From Betaproteobacteria bacterium (GTDB lineage: Bacteria > Pseudomonadota > Gammaproteobacteria > Burkholderiales > Burkholderiaceae_C), in contig JADIZZ010000006.1 of the NCBI GenBank assembly GCA_016704535.1, positions 62,001 to 126,000 on the forward strand: a stretch of 64,000 bases of DNA, in the 5' to 3' direction. Of the stretch, positions 34,689 to 44,194 are shown one piece after another (positions within the stretch are counted from its first letter, which is position 1; each line of letters starts with the position of its first letter). The notes under the pieces are model-generated. The model made no database searches, had not been told where the DNA came from, and saw only the letters and a list, made by a program, of their open reading frames with translations. The translations under genes and the position numbers were made by a program.

Positions 34689-35984
34689 ATGACACCGACC
34701 GATGCCGCGCCCGTCGCTGTCGGCCTGGGCCTGGCGGCGGCATTGGGCAGCGGCCTGCTCATCGGGCTGGAACGCGAACGCCGCAAGGGCCATGGCGGCA
34801 CGCGCGCTGCAGCAGGCATCCGCAGCTTCACGCTCGCCGCCGTGGGTGGCGGCATCGCGCAAACGCTGCAGCAGCCGCTGCTGGTGGCGCTGGGCGCGCT
34901 GCTGGTAGCGCTGCTGTCGGCTGTGGCCTACTGGAAGAGCCGCGAACGCCTGCCCGGCCGCCCGCCGCCCGACCCGGGCCTGACCACCGAACTGGCGTTG
35001 TTCATCACCTACCTCGTCGGGGTGCTCTCGGTGCAGCAGCCGGCGCTGGGTGCCGGAGCGTCGGTGGTCGTGGCCACGCTGCTGGCATCGCGTGAGCGCC
35101 TGCACCGCTTCGCGACCGTGTTGCTCAGTGAAGGCGAGCTGCACGATGCGCTCTTGCTGGCGGCGCTGGCCCTGGTGCTGCTGCCGCTGGTGCCGGCGGC
35201 AGCCCAGCCCTGGCTGGGCGGCATGGCACCGCGCACGCTGCTGCTGACGGCGGTGCTGATCCTGTCGCTGCAGGCCGCCGGCCATGTCGCGCTGCGGCTG
35301 CTGGGTTCCCGTGCCGGGTTGGCGCTGTCGGGCCTGTTCTCGGGTTTCGTGTCTAGCACCGCCACCATCGCGTCGATGGGTGCCCGTGCGCGGGCCGAAC
35401 CCGCGCAGCGGGGTGCCTGCCTGTCGGGCGCGCTGTTCTCCACCGCGGCCACCTGGCTGCAGGTGCTGATGATGCTCGCGGCGCTGGCCCCGGCGGCCTT
35501 GCCCGCGCTGTTGCCCGCCGCCGCGGCCGGTGCCGCCACGGCACTGGCGGGCGCCGCACTGGCCTGGCGACGCGCCGGCGCCGGGGCCGCCCCCGCGCCG
35601 GCCGCGGCGAAGCGCGGACCGCTGCGCCTGCGCGAGGCGCTGGCCGTGTCGGCCATGCTGGGCGCGGTGGCGGTGGGGGTGGCCTGGGGCCAGCGGCACT
35701 TCGGCCAGGCCGGCCTGATGGCCGGCACCGCGCTGGCCGCGCTGGCCGACGCGCAGTCACCGGTGGCGGCGCTGGCCACGCTGTTCGGCGAAGGCCGCAT
35801 CGACGCCGCCGCGTTGCGCGACGGCGTGCTGGTGGGCGTGCTGGCCAACAGCCTCACGCGCACCGTCACCGGCTTCGTGGCCGGCGGCCGTGGCTTCGGT
35901 GCGGTGGTGATGCTGTCGCTGTTGCTGTCGACCGGCGCCGCGCTGGCGGTGGCCTGGGCTCAGGGCGGGCCCACGCCGTTCTAG
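34689..35984 (+). CDS. MgtC/SapB-DUF4010 family membrane protein
   Basis: The 431-residue protein is very hydrophobic with about 11-12 membrane segments. The N-terminal part resembles MgtC/SapB (LGSGLLIGLERERRKGHGGT, AAAGIRSFTLAAVGGGIAQT), and the C-terminal part is DUF4010 (GLFSGFVSSTATIASMGARA). No transport function is established. ATG 34689 lies 28 bases after the nuclease gene. It converges on the oxygenase gene with a four-base overlap at the ends. Confidence 0.85.
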   Translation: MTPTDAAPVAVGLGLAAALGSGLLIGLERERRKGHGGTRAAAGIRSFTLAAVGGGIAQTLQQPLLVALGALLVALLSAVAYWKSRERLPGRPPPDPGLTTELALFITYLVGVLSVQQPALGAGASVVVATLLASRERLHRFATVLLSEGELHDALLLAALALVLLPLVPAAAQPWLGGMAPRTLLLTAVLILSLQAAGHVALRLLGSRAGLALSGLFSGFVSSTATIASMGARARAEPAQRGACLSGALFSTAATWLQVLMMLAALAPAALPALLPAAAAGAATALAGAALAWRRAGAGAAPAPAAAKRGPLRLREALAVSAMLGAVAVGVAWGQRHFGQAGLMAGTALAALADAQSPVAALATLFGEGRIDAAALRDGVLVGVLANSLTRTVTGFVAGGRGFGAVVMLSLLLSTGAALAVAWAQGGPTPF

Positions 35985-36844
35985 GCGAACACGCCCTCAC
36001 GCAGCCACTTGGTGGCGACCCACTTCTCGCCCGCCGTCACCGGCGCGCCGCCGTGCAGCGTCTTCGTGCTGGCGTGCGCACGCTCGTAGCTGAAGAACAC
36101 GGCGTTGCCGCGCACCGGCGCCACCTCCAGGCCGACGTCTGGAAACGTCGTGGCGCCGCCGCCCTCGGGCGTGTTCAGGTAGATCACCAGCGTGCCCACG
36201 CGCTGGCCTCCGCGCTGCAGGATGGTGGCCGTGCCGGCGTGCCCGGGATCGAAGTAGTCGTGGTGCGGGCGGTACTCGGCGCCGGGGCGGTAACGCAGCA
36301 CCTGCAGGCCTTCGCCGTGGTCGAGCGGCCAACGCAAGAGTTCAACGATACGCTGCTCGATGGCCTGGATCAGCAGCGCCTCGCCGCGTTCGAAGAACAT
36401 GCCGTCGCTGGTGCGTGCCGCGTTGACCTCGCTGCCGCCGGTGCCGTTGTCGACGGTCTCCGATCGCACCAGCCGCGGTGCGGCCAGCGCCATCAGGCCA
36501 TCACACTCGGCATCGGTGAGCAGGCCGCCAAAGACGACCACGCGCGGCAGGCGCATCGTCGTCAGCACACGCACGCGGTGGCCGTCGGCGAGCACGATGT
36601 CGGACGCACCGCCCAGCAGCGGCTCGGGCACCGGGCTACCGGTCTGCAGCGCCTTGATGGGGCGCGGACCCCGTTCGTCCAGACGCTGCCGCAGCGTTTC
36701 TTCCATGGCCTCGAGGGCTACGCCCTCGTCCCAGCCGCTGGTCTTCATCGCGGCCAGCACGTCGTCGGGTCGGCAGCCGGCTTCGGCCTGGGCGACGATC
36801 CAGCGGCGCAGGTCCTCGGTGACGATCTGGGCGGTGGCAGCCAT
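35981..36844 (-). CDS. 2OG-Fe(II) oxygenase, prolyl 4-hydroxylase-like
   Basis: The 287-residue protein has an N-terminal helical part and a C-terminal double-stranded beta-helix with the iron ligands HxD in YRPHHDYFDPG and a distal His in ASTKTLHGGAPV, followed by the 2-oxoglutarate-binding basic residue in GEKWVATKW. Bacterial homologues hydroxylate proline in proteins such as EF-Tu, which is known for the family but not shown here. ATG 36844 gives MAATAQIVTED; the frame extends to 36883 without support. Confidence 0.87.
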   Translation of the reverse strand: MAATAQIVTEDLRRWIVAQAEAGCRPDDVLAAMKTSGWDEGVALEAMEETLRQRLDERGPRPIKALQTGSPVPEPLLGGASDIVLADGHRVRVLTTMRLPRVVVFGGLLTDAECDGLMALAAPRLVRSETVDNGTGGSEVNAARTSDGMFFERGEALLIQAIEQRIVELLRWPLDHGEGLQVLRYRPGAEYRPHHDYFDPGHAGTATILQRGGQRVGTLVIYLNTPEGGGATTFPDVGLEVAPVRGNAVFFSYERAHASTKTLHGGAPVTAGEKWVATKWLREGVFA

Positions 36845-36896
36845 GGCAGAATTTTGCCGCAGACCGCGCGGCCGGTGGCGCAACCCCGGAGGCCGC

Positions 36897-37676
36897 TCAG
36901 CCAGTGCGCCGGAACACCAGCCGGTCGCGCGAGGACGCGGCGCGGTCCAGCGCGTAACCCTCGGCGTCGAAACTCTCGAGTTGGCGCACGCTGCGCACGC
37001 GGTGCTGCACGGCGTAGCGCGCCATCAGCCCGCGCGCCTTCTTGGCGAAGAAGCTGATGATGCGCGGCGTGCCGTCGCGCACCTCCTCGAACACGCAGTC
37101 GACGACGCGCCCGCGCAGTGCCGGGCGCAGCGCCACGCGGGCGTATTCCTGCGAGGCCAGGTTCACGACCACCGGCGACGATTCGTCGGTCTGGCGCTGG
37201 TTCAGCCACTGGGCCACCGTGTCGCCCCACCAGGCATAGAGGTCCTTGCCCGCCGGCGTGGCCAGCGCGGTGCCCATCTCCAGCCGGTAGGGCTGCAGGC
37301 GGTCGAGCGGGCGCAGCACACCGTACAGGCCCGACAGGATCACCAGGTGGCGCTGCGCCCAGCTCAGGTCGGCGGTCTTCAGCGTGCGGGCATCGAGGCC
37401 GTCGTAGACATCGCCGGCGAAAGCCAGCACCGCCGGCTTGCTGTTGGCCGGCGTGGCTTGCGTCTGCCAGGCGCCGTAGCGCGCCACGTTCAGCGCGGCG
37501 AGCGTGTCGGACAGGTCCATCAGCGCGGCCACCTCCACCGGCGTCTTCGTCCGCAACACCTCGATCAGCCCGGCGGCGCGCTCGGTGAAGTCGGGCTCGG
37601 TCGCCTTGCGCCTCAGCGGCGCCGGCACCGGGGTCTCGTAGTCCAGGGTCTTGGCGGGGGACAGCAGGAACAGCAT
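36897..37676 (-). CDS. yaaA: YaaA family peroxide stress protein
   Basis: The 259-residue protein begins MLFLLSPAKTLDYETPVPAP, the start of the YaaA/DUF328 family, and has LSGLYGVLRPLDRLQPYRLE, LYAWWGDTVAQWLN and ISFFAKKARGLMARY. In E. coli YaaA lowers intracellular free iron under peroxide stress and binds DNA. ATG 37676 fits the family start. It is the same strand as dnaE2, 165 bases downstream of it. Confidence 0.93.
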   Translation of the reverse strand: MLFLLSPAKTLDYETPVPAPLRRKATEPDFTERAAGLIEVLRTKTPVEVAALMDLSDTLAALNVARYGAWQTQATPANSKPAVLAFAGDVYDGLDARTLKTADLSWAQRHLVILSGLYGVLRPLDRLQPYRLEMGTALATPAGKDLYAWWGDTVAQWLNQRQTDESSPVVVNLASQEYARVALRPALRGRVVDCVFEEVRDGTPRIISFFAKKARGLMARYAVQHRVRSVRQLESFDAEGYALDRAASSRDRLVFRRTG

Positions 37677-37840
37677 GGGCAACTGTGAGGCAGAGTGGCG
37701 GTGGCGGCATGCCGGGCTCGACCGACCGGCGATAGACCGAGAGGGGCACGCTACGCATTGTCGCCGCCGGCAGCGCACTGGCAGGCCTGGGCCGTCGACG
37801 GCTCCAGCACCTCACCCGCGCCGACGGGCGGCCGCAACAT

Positions 37841-40800
37841 TCATCTGAAGTTGCGGCTGGGTGGAGCCAGGCCCTGCAGCAGTGCCGTATGGTCGACCAG
37901 CGTCCGGGCTACCAGGTGACGCACCTCGTGTCCAGGCTCGCCCTGGCACTGCCAGATGCCGTAGACGGTGAGCAGGCTGCTGGCCAGCAGCGCGCGGCGG
38001 TACTGCTCGGCCACCTGAGGCCAGACGATGACGTTGACGGCGCCGGTGTCGTCTTCCAGCGTCACGAAGACCACGCCCTTGGCCGTCTCGGGCCGCTGGC
38101 GGTGGGTGACGATGCCGCTGGCGCGTGCCAGCCGGCCGTGCGGGAAATGCTGCAGCACGTCGGCCGGCAGCACCTTGAAGGCCGCCAGCTGCGCGCGCAG
38201 CAGCGCCACCGGGTGCTGCGTCAGGCTCAGGCCCAGGCGACGGTAGTCGGCCAGCACGGTGGTGGCGGCGTCGGGCGCGGGCAAGGCGGCGTCAGGCTCG
38301 TGCGTGCGTGTGCCCTGCAGCAGCACGGTGGCGCGCGTGTCCACACCCGCCACCGACCACGCGGCCTGGTGGCGGTGGCCGGCCAGCGGCGCCAGTGCGT
38401 CGGCCTCGGCCAGCAACGCGAGCTGGTGGGCGTCGAGTCGGGCGCGGCGCGACAGGTCTTCGGCGCCGGTGAAGGGCGCCGCGGCACGCGCGGCCACCAG
38501 GCGCTCGGCGGCGTCCTGCGCGAAGCCGCTGATGCGGCTGAAGCCCAGACGCACCGGCCACAGCGCGCCCTCGGCGGGCGCTTCCAGCACCGTGGCCCAC
38601 TCGCTGCGCAGCACGTCCACCGGCAGCACCTGCACGCCATGCAGCTTCGCGTCGCGCACCAGCTGCGCCGGGGCGTAGAAACCCATCGGCTGGCTGTTCA
38701 GCAACGCAGCCAGGAAGGCGTCGGGGTGGTGGCACTTCAGCCAGGCGCTGGCGTAGACCAGCAGCGCAAAACTCGCCGCGTGGCTTTCCGGGAAGCCGTA
38801 TTCGCCGAAGCCCTCGATCTGCTTGAAGATGCGTTCGGCGTAGGCGAGCTCGTAACCCTTCTCGACCATGCGCCCCACCAGCCGGGCGTGGAAGGGGCCC
38901 AGGCCGCCCTTGCGCTTCCAGGCCGCCATCGCGCGCCGCAGCTGGTCGGCTTCGCCGGGCGTGAAGTCGGCGGCGAGTATCGCCAGCTGCATCACCTGTT
39001 CCTGGAAGATGGGCACGCCCAGCGTGCGGCTGAGCGCCTTCTCGACCTCGGCGCTGGGGTAGTCCACCGGCTCCTCGCCGTTGCGGCGACGCAGGTAGGG
39101 GTGGACCATGCCGCCCTGGATGGGCCCGGGGCGCACGATGGCGACCTCGATCACCAGGTCGTAGAACTCCTTCGGTCGCAGCCGCGGCAGCATCGCCATC
39201 TGGGCCCGGCTTTCGACCTGGAAGGTGCCCACGCTGTCACCGCGGCAGAGCATGGCGTAGCTGGCGGCGTCTTCCTTCGGGATCTGGTGCAGGTCGATGG
39301 TTTCACCCTGCTTCTGGCCGACCATTTCGAGCGCGCGGCGGATGGCGCTGAGCATGCCCAGGGCCAGGATGTCGACCTTGATGAGGCCCAGCGCATCCAG
39401 ATCATCCTTGTCCCACTGGATGACGCTGCGGCCGGGCATGCTGGCGTTTTCCACCGGCACCAGTTCGGCCAGCGTGTCGCGCGCGATGACGAAGCCGCCC
39501 GGGTGTTGCGAGAGATGGCGCGGAAAGCCGATGAGCTGCTGCGTCAGTTCCAGCCACAGCTTGGTGAGATGGGCCTCGGGGTCGAAGCCGTTCTCGCGCA
39601 AACGCTCGGGGTCGATCTTGCGGCCATCGAACCAGTGCTGCGATTTCGACACCGCCTCGATGCGGTCGAGGTCGATGCCCAAAGCGCGGCCGACGTCGCG
39701 CAGCGCACTGCGCGGACGGTAGCTGATGACCACACCGGTGAGCGCGGCGCGGTGGCGGCCGTACTTCTTGTAGATGTACTGGATGACCTCTTCGCGGCGC
39801 TGGTGCTCGAAATCGATGTCGATGTCGGGCGGCTCGTTGCGTTCGGCGCTGATGAAGCGCTCGAAGAGCAGCATGGTGTGCACTTCGGGGTCGACCGCCG
39901 TGACCTCCAGGCAGTAGCAGACGGCCGAGTTGGCGGCGCTGCCACGGCCCTGACACAGGATGCCCTGGCTGCGCGCCCACTGGACGATGTCGGCCACGGT
40001 GAGGAAGTAGGCCTCGTACTGCAGCTGGCCGATGAGCGCGAGTTCGTGTTCGAGCATCGAGCGCACGGCGCCCGGCACGCCCGCGGGGTAGCGCCGCGCG
40101 GCGCCCTCTTCGGTCAGCCTGCGCAGCCAGCTGGTGGGCGTGTGGCCGTCGGGGACGATCTCGCGCGGGTATTCGTACTTCAGCTCGGCCAGGCTGAAAG
40201 CGCATCGACCGGCCAGCACCAGCGTCTGCTCGAGCCATTCACGCCGGTACAAGCGCGCCAGCCGCGGGCGCGAACGCAGGTGTGCCTCGGCGTTGGGCGC
40301 CAGCGCATGGCCGCAAGCCGCCACCGTGCTGCGCAGACGCGTGGCGGTGAGCACATCCAGCAGCGGCTTGCGCGAACGCACGTGCATGCGCACGTCGCCG
40401 GTGGCGACGATGGGCAGGCCGGTGAGCGCAGCCACGCGCTCGGTGATCTCGACCAGGAGCGCGTCGTGCGGATGCATCAGCAGTGGCAGCGCCAGTGCGG
40501 CGCGGTCGCCGAACCAGGTCTTCAGCCATAGCGCATGGGCGAAGAGGGCCTCGAACGGTTCGACACGGGGTGCCATGGCGGCGCTGGTGACATCGGCGTC
40601 TAACGGCGGCAGTACACACGAGACCACCAGCAAGGCCAGGCAGCCCGGCAGGCCGGCGAGCATGGGCGCGGTGGGCACACGGCCTTCCAGGTCGGCCATC
40701 TCGGCGTGGTACTCGCCCTTGGGTGCGCGGCGCCGGCAGACGCCGATCCACTGCGCCAGGTTGCCGTAGCCGCGGCGCGACATGGCCAGCATCACCAGAC

Positions 40801-41092
40801 GTGGGCCGGAACCGTGCTGCGCCGCCGTCGACGGGCCGGCAGGCGGATGCAGTGTGAAGTCGCTGCCGATCAGCAAAGGCAGGCCCAGCCGAGTGGCTTC
40901 GAGGTGAGCCCGCACAACGCCGCTCAGAGAGCATTCGTCGGTGATGGCCAGCGCCATGTAGCGCAGCGCCTGAGCGCGGGCCAGCAATTCCTCGGGGTGC
41001 GAGGCTGCACGCAGGAAGCTGAAGTTGCTGCTGCAGATCAGCTCGACATAGGCCGGCAATGTGTGACCGGGGCGGACAGCGAAGCCAGTCAT
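37841..41092 (-). CDS. dnaE2: Error-prone DNA polymerase DnaE2/ImuC
   Basis: The 1083-residue C-family polymerase has the PHP domain start YVELICSSNFSFLRAASHPE, the catalytic PPDIDIDFEHQRREEVIQYI around residue 415, SQHPGGFVIARDTL, and a C-terminal OB-fold. The length (about 100 residues shorter than DnaE1) and motifs place it in the DnaE2/ImuC group, used in damage tolerance together with ImuA and ImuB. Neither partner lies in this window: the upstream neighbour is a phasin-like gene. I see no LexA box upstream, but the beta-proteobacterial box varies and could be missed. Confidence 0.93.
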   Translation of the reverse strand: MTGFAVRPGHTLPAYVELICSSNFSFLRAASHPEELLARAQALRYMALAITDECSLSGVVRAHLEATRLGLPLLIGSDFTLHPPAGPSTAAQHGSGPRLVMLAMSRRGYGNLAQWIGVCRRRAPKGEYHAEMADLEGRVPTAPMLAGLPGCLALLVVSCVLPPLDADVTSAAMAPRVEPFEALFAHALWLKTWFGDRAALALPLLMHPHDALLVEITERVAALTGLPIVATGDVRMHVRSRKPLLDVLTATRLRSTVAACGHALAPNAEAHLRSRPRLARLYRREWLEQTLVLAGRCAFSLAELKYEYPREIVPDGHTPTSWLRRLTEEGAARRYPAGVPGAVRSMLEHELALIGQLQYEAYFLTVADIVQWARSQGILCQGRGSAANSAVCYCLEVTAVDPEVHTMLLFERFISAERNEPPDIDIDFEHQRREEVIQYIYKKYGRHRAALTGVVISYRPRSALRDVGRALGIDLDRIEAVSKSQHWFDGRKIDPERLRENGFDPEAHLTKLWLELTQQLIGFPRHLSQHPGGFVIARDTLAELVPVENASMPGRSVIQWDKDDLDALGLIKVDILALGMLSAIRRALEMVGQKQGETIDLHQIPKEDAASYAMLCRGDSVGTFQVESRAQMAMLPRLRPKEFYDLVIEVAIVRPGPIQGGMVHPYLRRRNGEEPVDYPSAEVEKALSRTLGVPIFQEQVMQLAILAADFTPGEADQLRRAMAAWKRKGGLGPFHARLVGRMVEKGYELAYAERIFKQIEGFGEYGFPESHAASFALLVYASAWLKCHHPDAFLAALLNSQPMGFYAPAQLVRDAKLHGVQVLPVDVLRSEWATVLEAPAEGALWPVRLGFSRISGFAQDAAERLVAARAAAPFTGAEDLSRRARLDAHQLALLAEADALAPLAGHRHQAAWSVAGVDTRATVLLQGTRTHEPDAALPAPDAATTVLADYRRLGLSLTQHPVALLRAQLAAFKVLPADVLQHFPHGRLARASGIVTHRQRPETAKGVVFVTLEDDTGAVNVIVWPQVAEQYRRALLASSLLTVYGIWQCQGEPGHEVRHLVARTLVDHTALLQGLAPPSRNFR

Positions 41093-41334
41093 GTGAGGGC
41101 GTAGCAGGGCTGGGGTTCAGGGGGCAGTTTGTCGTGTCGCCTGGGAATCCGGCGACCCAGAGGTCTTCAGGCAGCGCGGACCCGACAGCCGGCATTCGAC
41201 TGCAAAGCCTAGAAATTCGGGACCGATTGGGTTTCGCCCTCTAGACACTGGTGGCCAAACTAACAGCCATGGTGCTTCGTCGCACCGACTGGTTGGGTAA
41301 ACGAACCGCCTCGCATCACTACAGAAAGCACATC

Positions 41335-42003
41335 ATGACAAAGACCATCACCCTGCGCACCGCCACCCTTGAGACCGTTGCCAACTACCGTCAATTGGCC
41401 GAGCACGCCGTTGGCGCCTACCGCGCCAGTGGCCACAGGCTGCTCGCGATGATGAGCCGAAACCTTGACCGCAGCACCGACCGTATCGCACCGCGACTGG
41501 CCGAGGCGCTCCGCCGGACCAATACCAAGGTCATCGAAGTCGCCGCCAATGGCATCGACAGCGTCAGCGCGCAGACCGAGCGCGTCATTGAGCTCGGCAC
41601 TGCCAGCGTCACCTCGCGGATCGACATCGTCGCCGATCTGGTTCAAGGCATCGAGAACCGCTATGTCGCCACCGGCCTGCAGACCGTCGCCCGTCTCAGC
41701 CTGACGGGCGCCCAGGCGGCGCTGATCGTGTCCGAGAAGCTGGCCGCCGGCGCCGACAAGCTGGCGGATGTCGTCGGCGGCAGGCACGTTCGCGGCACCA
41801 AGGCCGTGGCACGCGCAAAGACCGCGGTCAGGACCGCGCGCCGCGCCACGGCACCGGCCAAGCCCCGGGCCGCGAAGTCGGTCAAGGCCGAGATCAAGCC
41901 CGTCAGGGCCGCCACGGTGAAGCGGGCCGCCAAGCCGGTGGTGAAGGTCAAGGTGGCGCGCCGCGCCGCGCGCAAGGCAGGACATCCGGCAGCGGTAGCC
42001 TGA
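41335..42003 (+). CDS. Phasin-like protein with lysine/alanine-rich histone H1-like tail
   Basis: The 222-residue protein has an amphipathic helical N-terminal domain (residues 1-140, VANYRQLAEHAVGAYRASGH, ASVTSRIDIVADLVQGIENR), reminiscent of phasins that coat polyhydroxyalkanoate granules. Residues 150-222 are rich in Lys, Arg, Ala and Pro with AxxK/AKP repeats, like histone H1 or PhaF tails that bind DNA. The combination resembles PhaF, which links granules to the nucleoid; this is inference from composition. ATG 41335 is preferred because conserved-looking sequence begins there; the frame is open from 41251. Confidence 0.6.
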   Translation: MTKTITLRTATLETVANYRQLAEHAVGAYRASGHRLLAMMSRNLDRSTDRIAPRLAEALRRTNTKVIEVAANGIDSVSAQTERVIELGTASVTSRIDIVADLVQGIENRYVATGLQTVARLSLTGAQAALIVSEKLAAGADKLADVVGGRHVRGTKAVARAKTAVRTARRATAPAKPRAAKSVKAEIKPVRAATVKRAAKPVVKVKVARRAARKAGHPAAVA

Positions 42004-42130
42004 GCCCACTGACGCGGATGCGCCGGTTCTGCTGGCGCTCCGCGGGCGCCTGGACACCGCGGAGCCGCATGCTCCGCTGCACGACGCGTCGGCGCTGTGG
42101 CTGCAGCCCCAGCCACCGGTTGGCGAGGGG

Positions 42131-42330
42131 ATGTCCGCTATGTTGGCTGCCGAACGGAACGAACAATGCCGCCGCTGCTTTGGCGCGCTGGCCGCCGGCA
42201 GAATGGCCGTCACCGCCGTCGGTGGCTTTCCGGCCATCGTGCGCGCGCAGCCCACGAAGCTGAAGGTGGGCGTGATCCTGCCGCGTTCGGGCGTGCAGGC
42301 CCAGCTCGGACAGTCGCCCGGCCGATTCGC
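42131..42330 (+). pseudogene. 5' fragment of a periplasmic branched-chain amino acid-type binding protein
   Basis: In the frame from 42131 the translation RRCFGALAAGRMAVTAVGGF, PAIVRAQPTKLKVGVILPRSG, VQAQLGQS reads as a Tat-like/Sec signal peptide followed by the first strand of a LivK-type ABC transporter substrate-binding protein. Similarity stops at about 42320 and the frame runs into the tail of the oppositely oriented HAF-repeat gene. The rest of the protein (about 350 residues) is missing, so this is a truncated remnant at an apparent junction. Confidence 0.6.
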
Positions 42331-42354
42331 GCGAGGGCTGAAGCAAGAACGAAG

Positions 42355-44065
42355 TCAGAACCCCGCCGCCGCGGCGATGGCCAACCAATCCGACAAGCTG
42401 CCCAGCAGGTTGATCTGGTCGTTGATGGCCGGCACCAGGTAGTACACGTTGCCATTCAAGCTGCCCACATAGGAATTCGTGGCCGCGTAGTATCGAAAAT
42501 AGTAGCCGCTACCGATGGTTGAGGTGGCGCCCTTCGGCGCCGCGTACTGCGGGTAGGTTGCCTCCAGGTAGTTGAAGACGCGGTTCGATGCGACCTGATC
42601 CGATGGCCACGCAGGTTGCAGCGGCTGGCCGGCATTGAAGGCTGCGCAGGCCGCCGCTGTCGTGGCGTCGCAGATGCGCAGGATGTAGCCCTCCGGCTTG
42701 AATCCGGGCGTCACGACGGTGGTCGGGAACACGGCCTTACCCGCGATGAACTGACCGTCATGGGTCACGGTCTCTGCGGTCAGGAAAGTGATGCCCGTCG
42801 TATCGACGCCATTGGCCCTGGCCACGTCGTTCAAGGTCTGCCAGCCCGTGGCCTGCGTCCAGCGGATGGCGCGGGCGGCCGTCAGATTGGCGGTCCTGCT
42901 GTTGTTGGCCAGCGTCAGGAAGCCATCAGGCTGGATCCGGAAATCCGGTTCGGTGGCCATCGTCGAGGGGCGAGGTCGACGCCAGGCCCACGATCACGTC
43001 CCCGGTTCCGCTGACCGCCAAGGCGGCACCACTGGTCGTGCCCGGAGCCAGCCCGAAACTCACCGGGGCTGCCGAACCCGTCCAGGAGACGGGCAGCAGT
43101 GGGCTGTTGAAGGCCGCCGCTTGCGAGGCGCCGACGACGACCTGCCCCGAGGTGCTGACCCCGTAGGCAAACGAGTAAGCCCGCGCACCGTCCGCTGCCA
43201 ACGGCGCCAAGGTGGTGAGGCTGCCCGCGCCGGTGGCGGCATCGGTCAGGTTCCAGCGGAATCCCCTGGAGAAGGTTCTGGCGGAGTTCCCGACCACCAC
43301 CGAGCCGTTGATGTTCACGCCGGTGGCCGCCGTCGTATCGGCGCCCAGCGATCGCGAGCCGAGCGCGCTGGTCCAGAGGAAGGCCTGCATAGCATCGCCC
43401 AGTGCGGTCTGGTTGTCACCGGCGCGGGAGATCCTGCCGACCACGGTGGAGCCGCTGGCGGAGATGGCCGTTCCGGCGGACACATCGAATCCAGCGGGGA
43501 TGGGGAGTGCCGCCACGCCGCCGTCCCTGGTCCAGCGGTAGGCGCGCTGCGGCCTGATCAGGCTCACGCCTTGTTGCGGAATTCCGCCGTTTACGTCGGT
43601 GGTGCCGGTGATCGCGCCCGTGATGCTGAGGCCCCGTACCGAGATGCTGCCGGGGAAACCTGAATTGTCTGGCGCGCGCGGGGAGCGAAGCACTGCGAGC
43701 ACGGGGTCCGGGGCATCGATGGGCACCTCCCGATACTCGATGACCGTGGAACTGTCTGGCAGTCGCGTTTCGCTGACAACCTCGACCGCACCACCCTTTA
43801 GATACCAGAGGAACGCCGTCACTTCGTAAGAGGGGAGGGAGTCCTTGGGGACTGCGGGAATGGTGATCCACTTGGTGTCACCAGTGGGCAACTGAAAGAC
43901 GCCAGCGGCCTGTGCGGTGCTCGGGACGGCAAGCCCTGCTGAGAGGATCAGAGCAACACCGCAGGCGGTGCGAGCCACCGCCACCCAGCCGGCCATGTGC
44001 TTGAATCGACGGATGCTTGAGGAGTCCCGGGTCCACCGGCTACGGGATGCATCGTTGACGGGCAT
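42355..44065 (-). pseudogene. Exported HAF-repeat protein, frameshifted
   Basis: ATG 44065, behind AGGAGCCAAAC, opens a frame with a signal peptide (about residues 28-55, ending STAQA) and several HAF-type extracellular repeats (AFLWTSALGSRSLGADTTAA, RGFRWNLTDAATG, AYSFAYGVSTSGQVVVGASQ). This frame ends at 42926. A second frame, from about 42960 to 42355, continues with another repeat (ARAIRWTQATGWQTLNDVAR) and a C-terminal domain with FNYLEATYPQYAAP and GSGYYFRYYAATNSYVGSLN. One frameshift around 42950 joins them. Function of HAF-repeat proteins is unknown; they are predicted surface or secreted beta proteins. The intact product would be about 570 residues. Confidence 0.65.
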
Positions 44066-44194
44066 GTTTGGCTCCTGCAAGCACGCGAGATAAGCGTCGG
44101 ACGCGAGCACTATAGCGATCGAGCCCTGCGCTGTGTGAGCGGAATCGCCTCCAGCGCCTGGCGCTGCGTCGGGTGCCGCGCCGGCACGCGCCGC

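Noticed and set aside
37889..40531. 880-codon open frame on the plus strand opposite dnaE2
   Set aside because: Same shadow effect; no recognisable motif and composition typical of antisense frames.
42131..42442. Reading the 103-codon frame as a functional small exported protein
   Set aside because: Only the first part resembles a binding-protein start; the rest is antisense to the HAF gene, so it is better explained as a truncated remnant.
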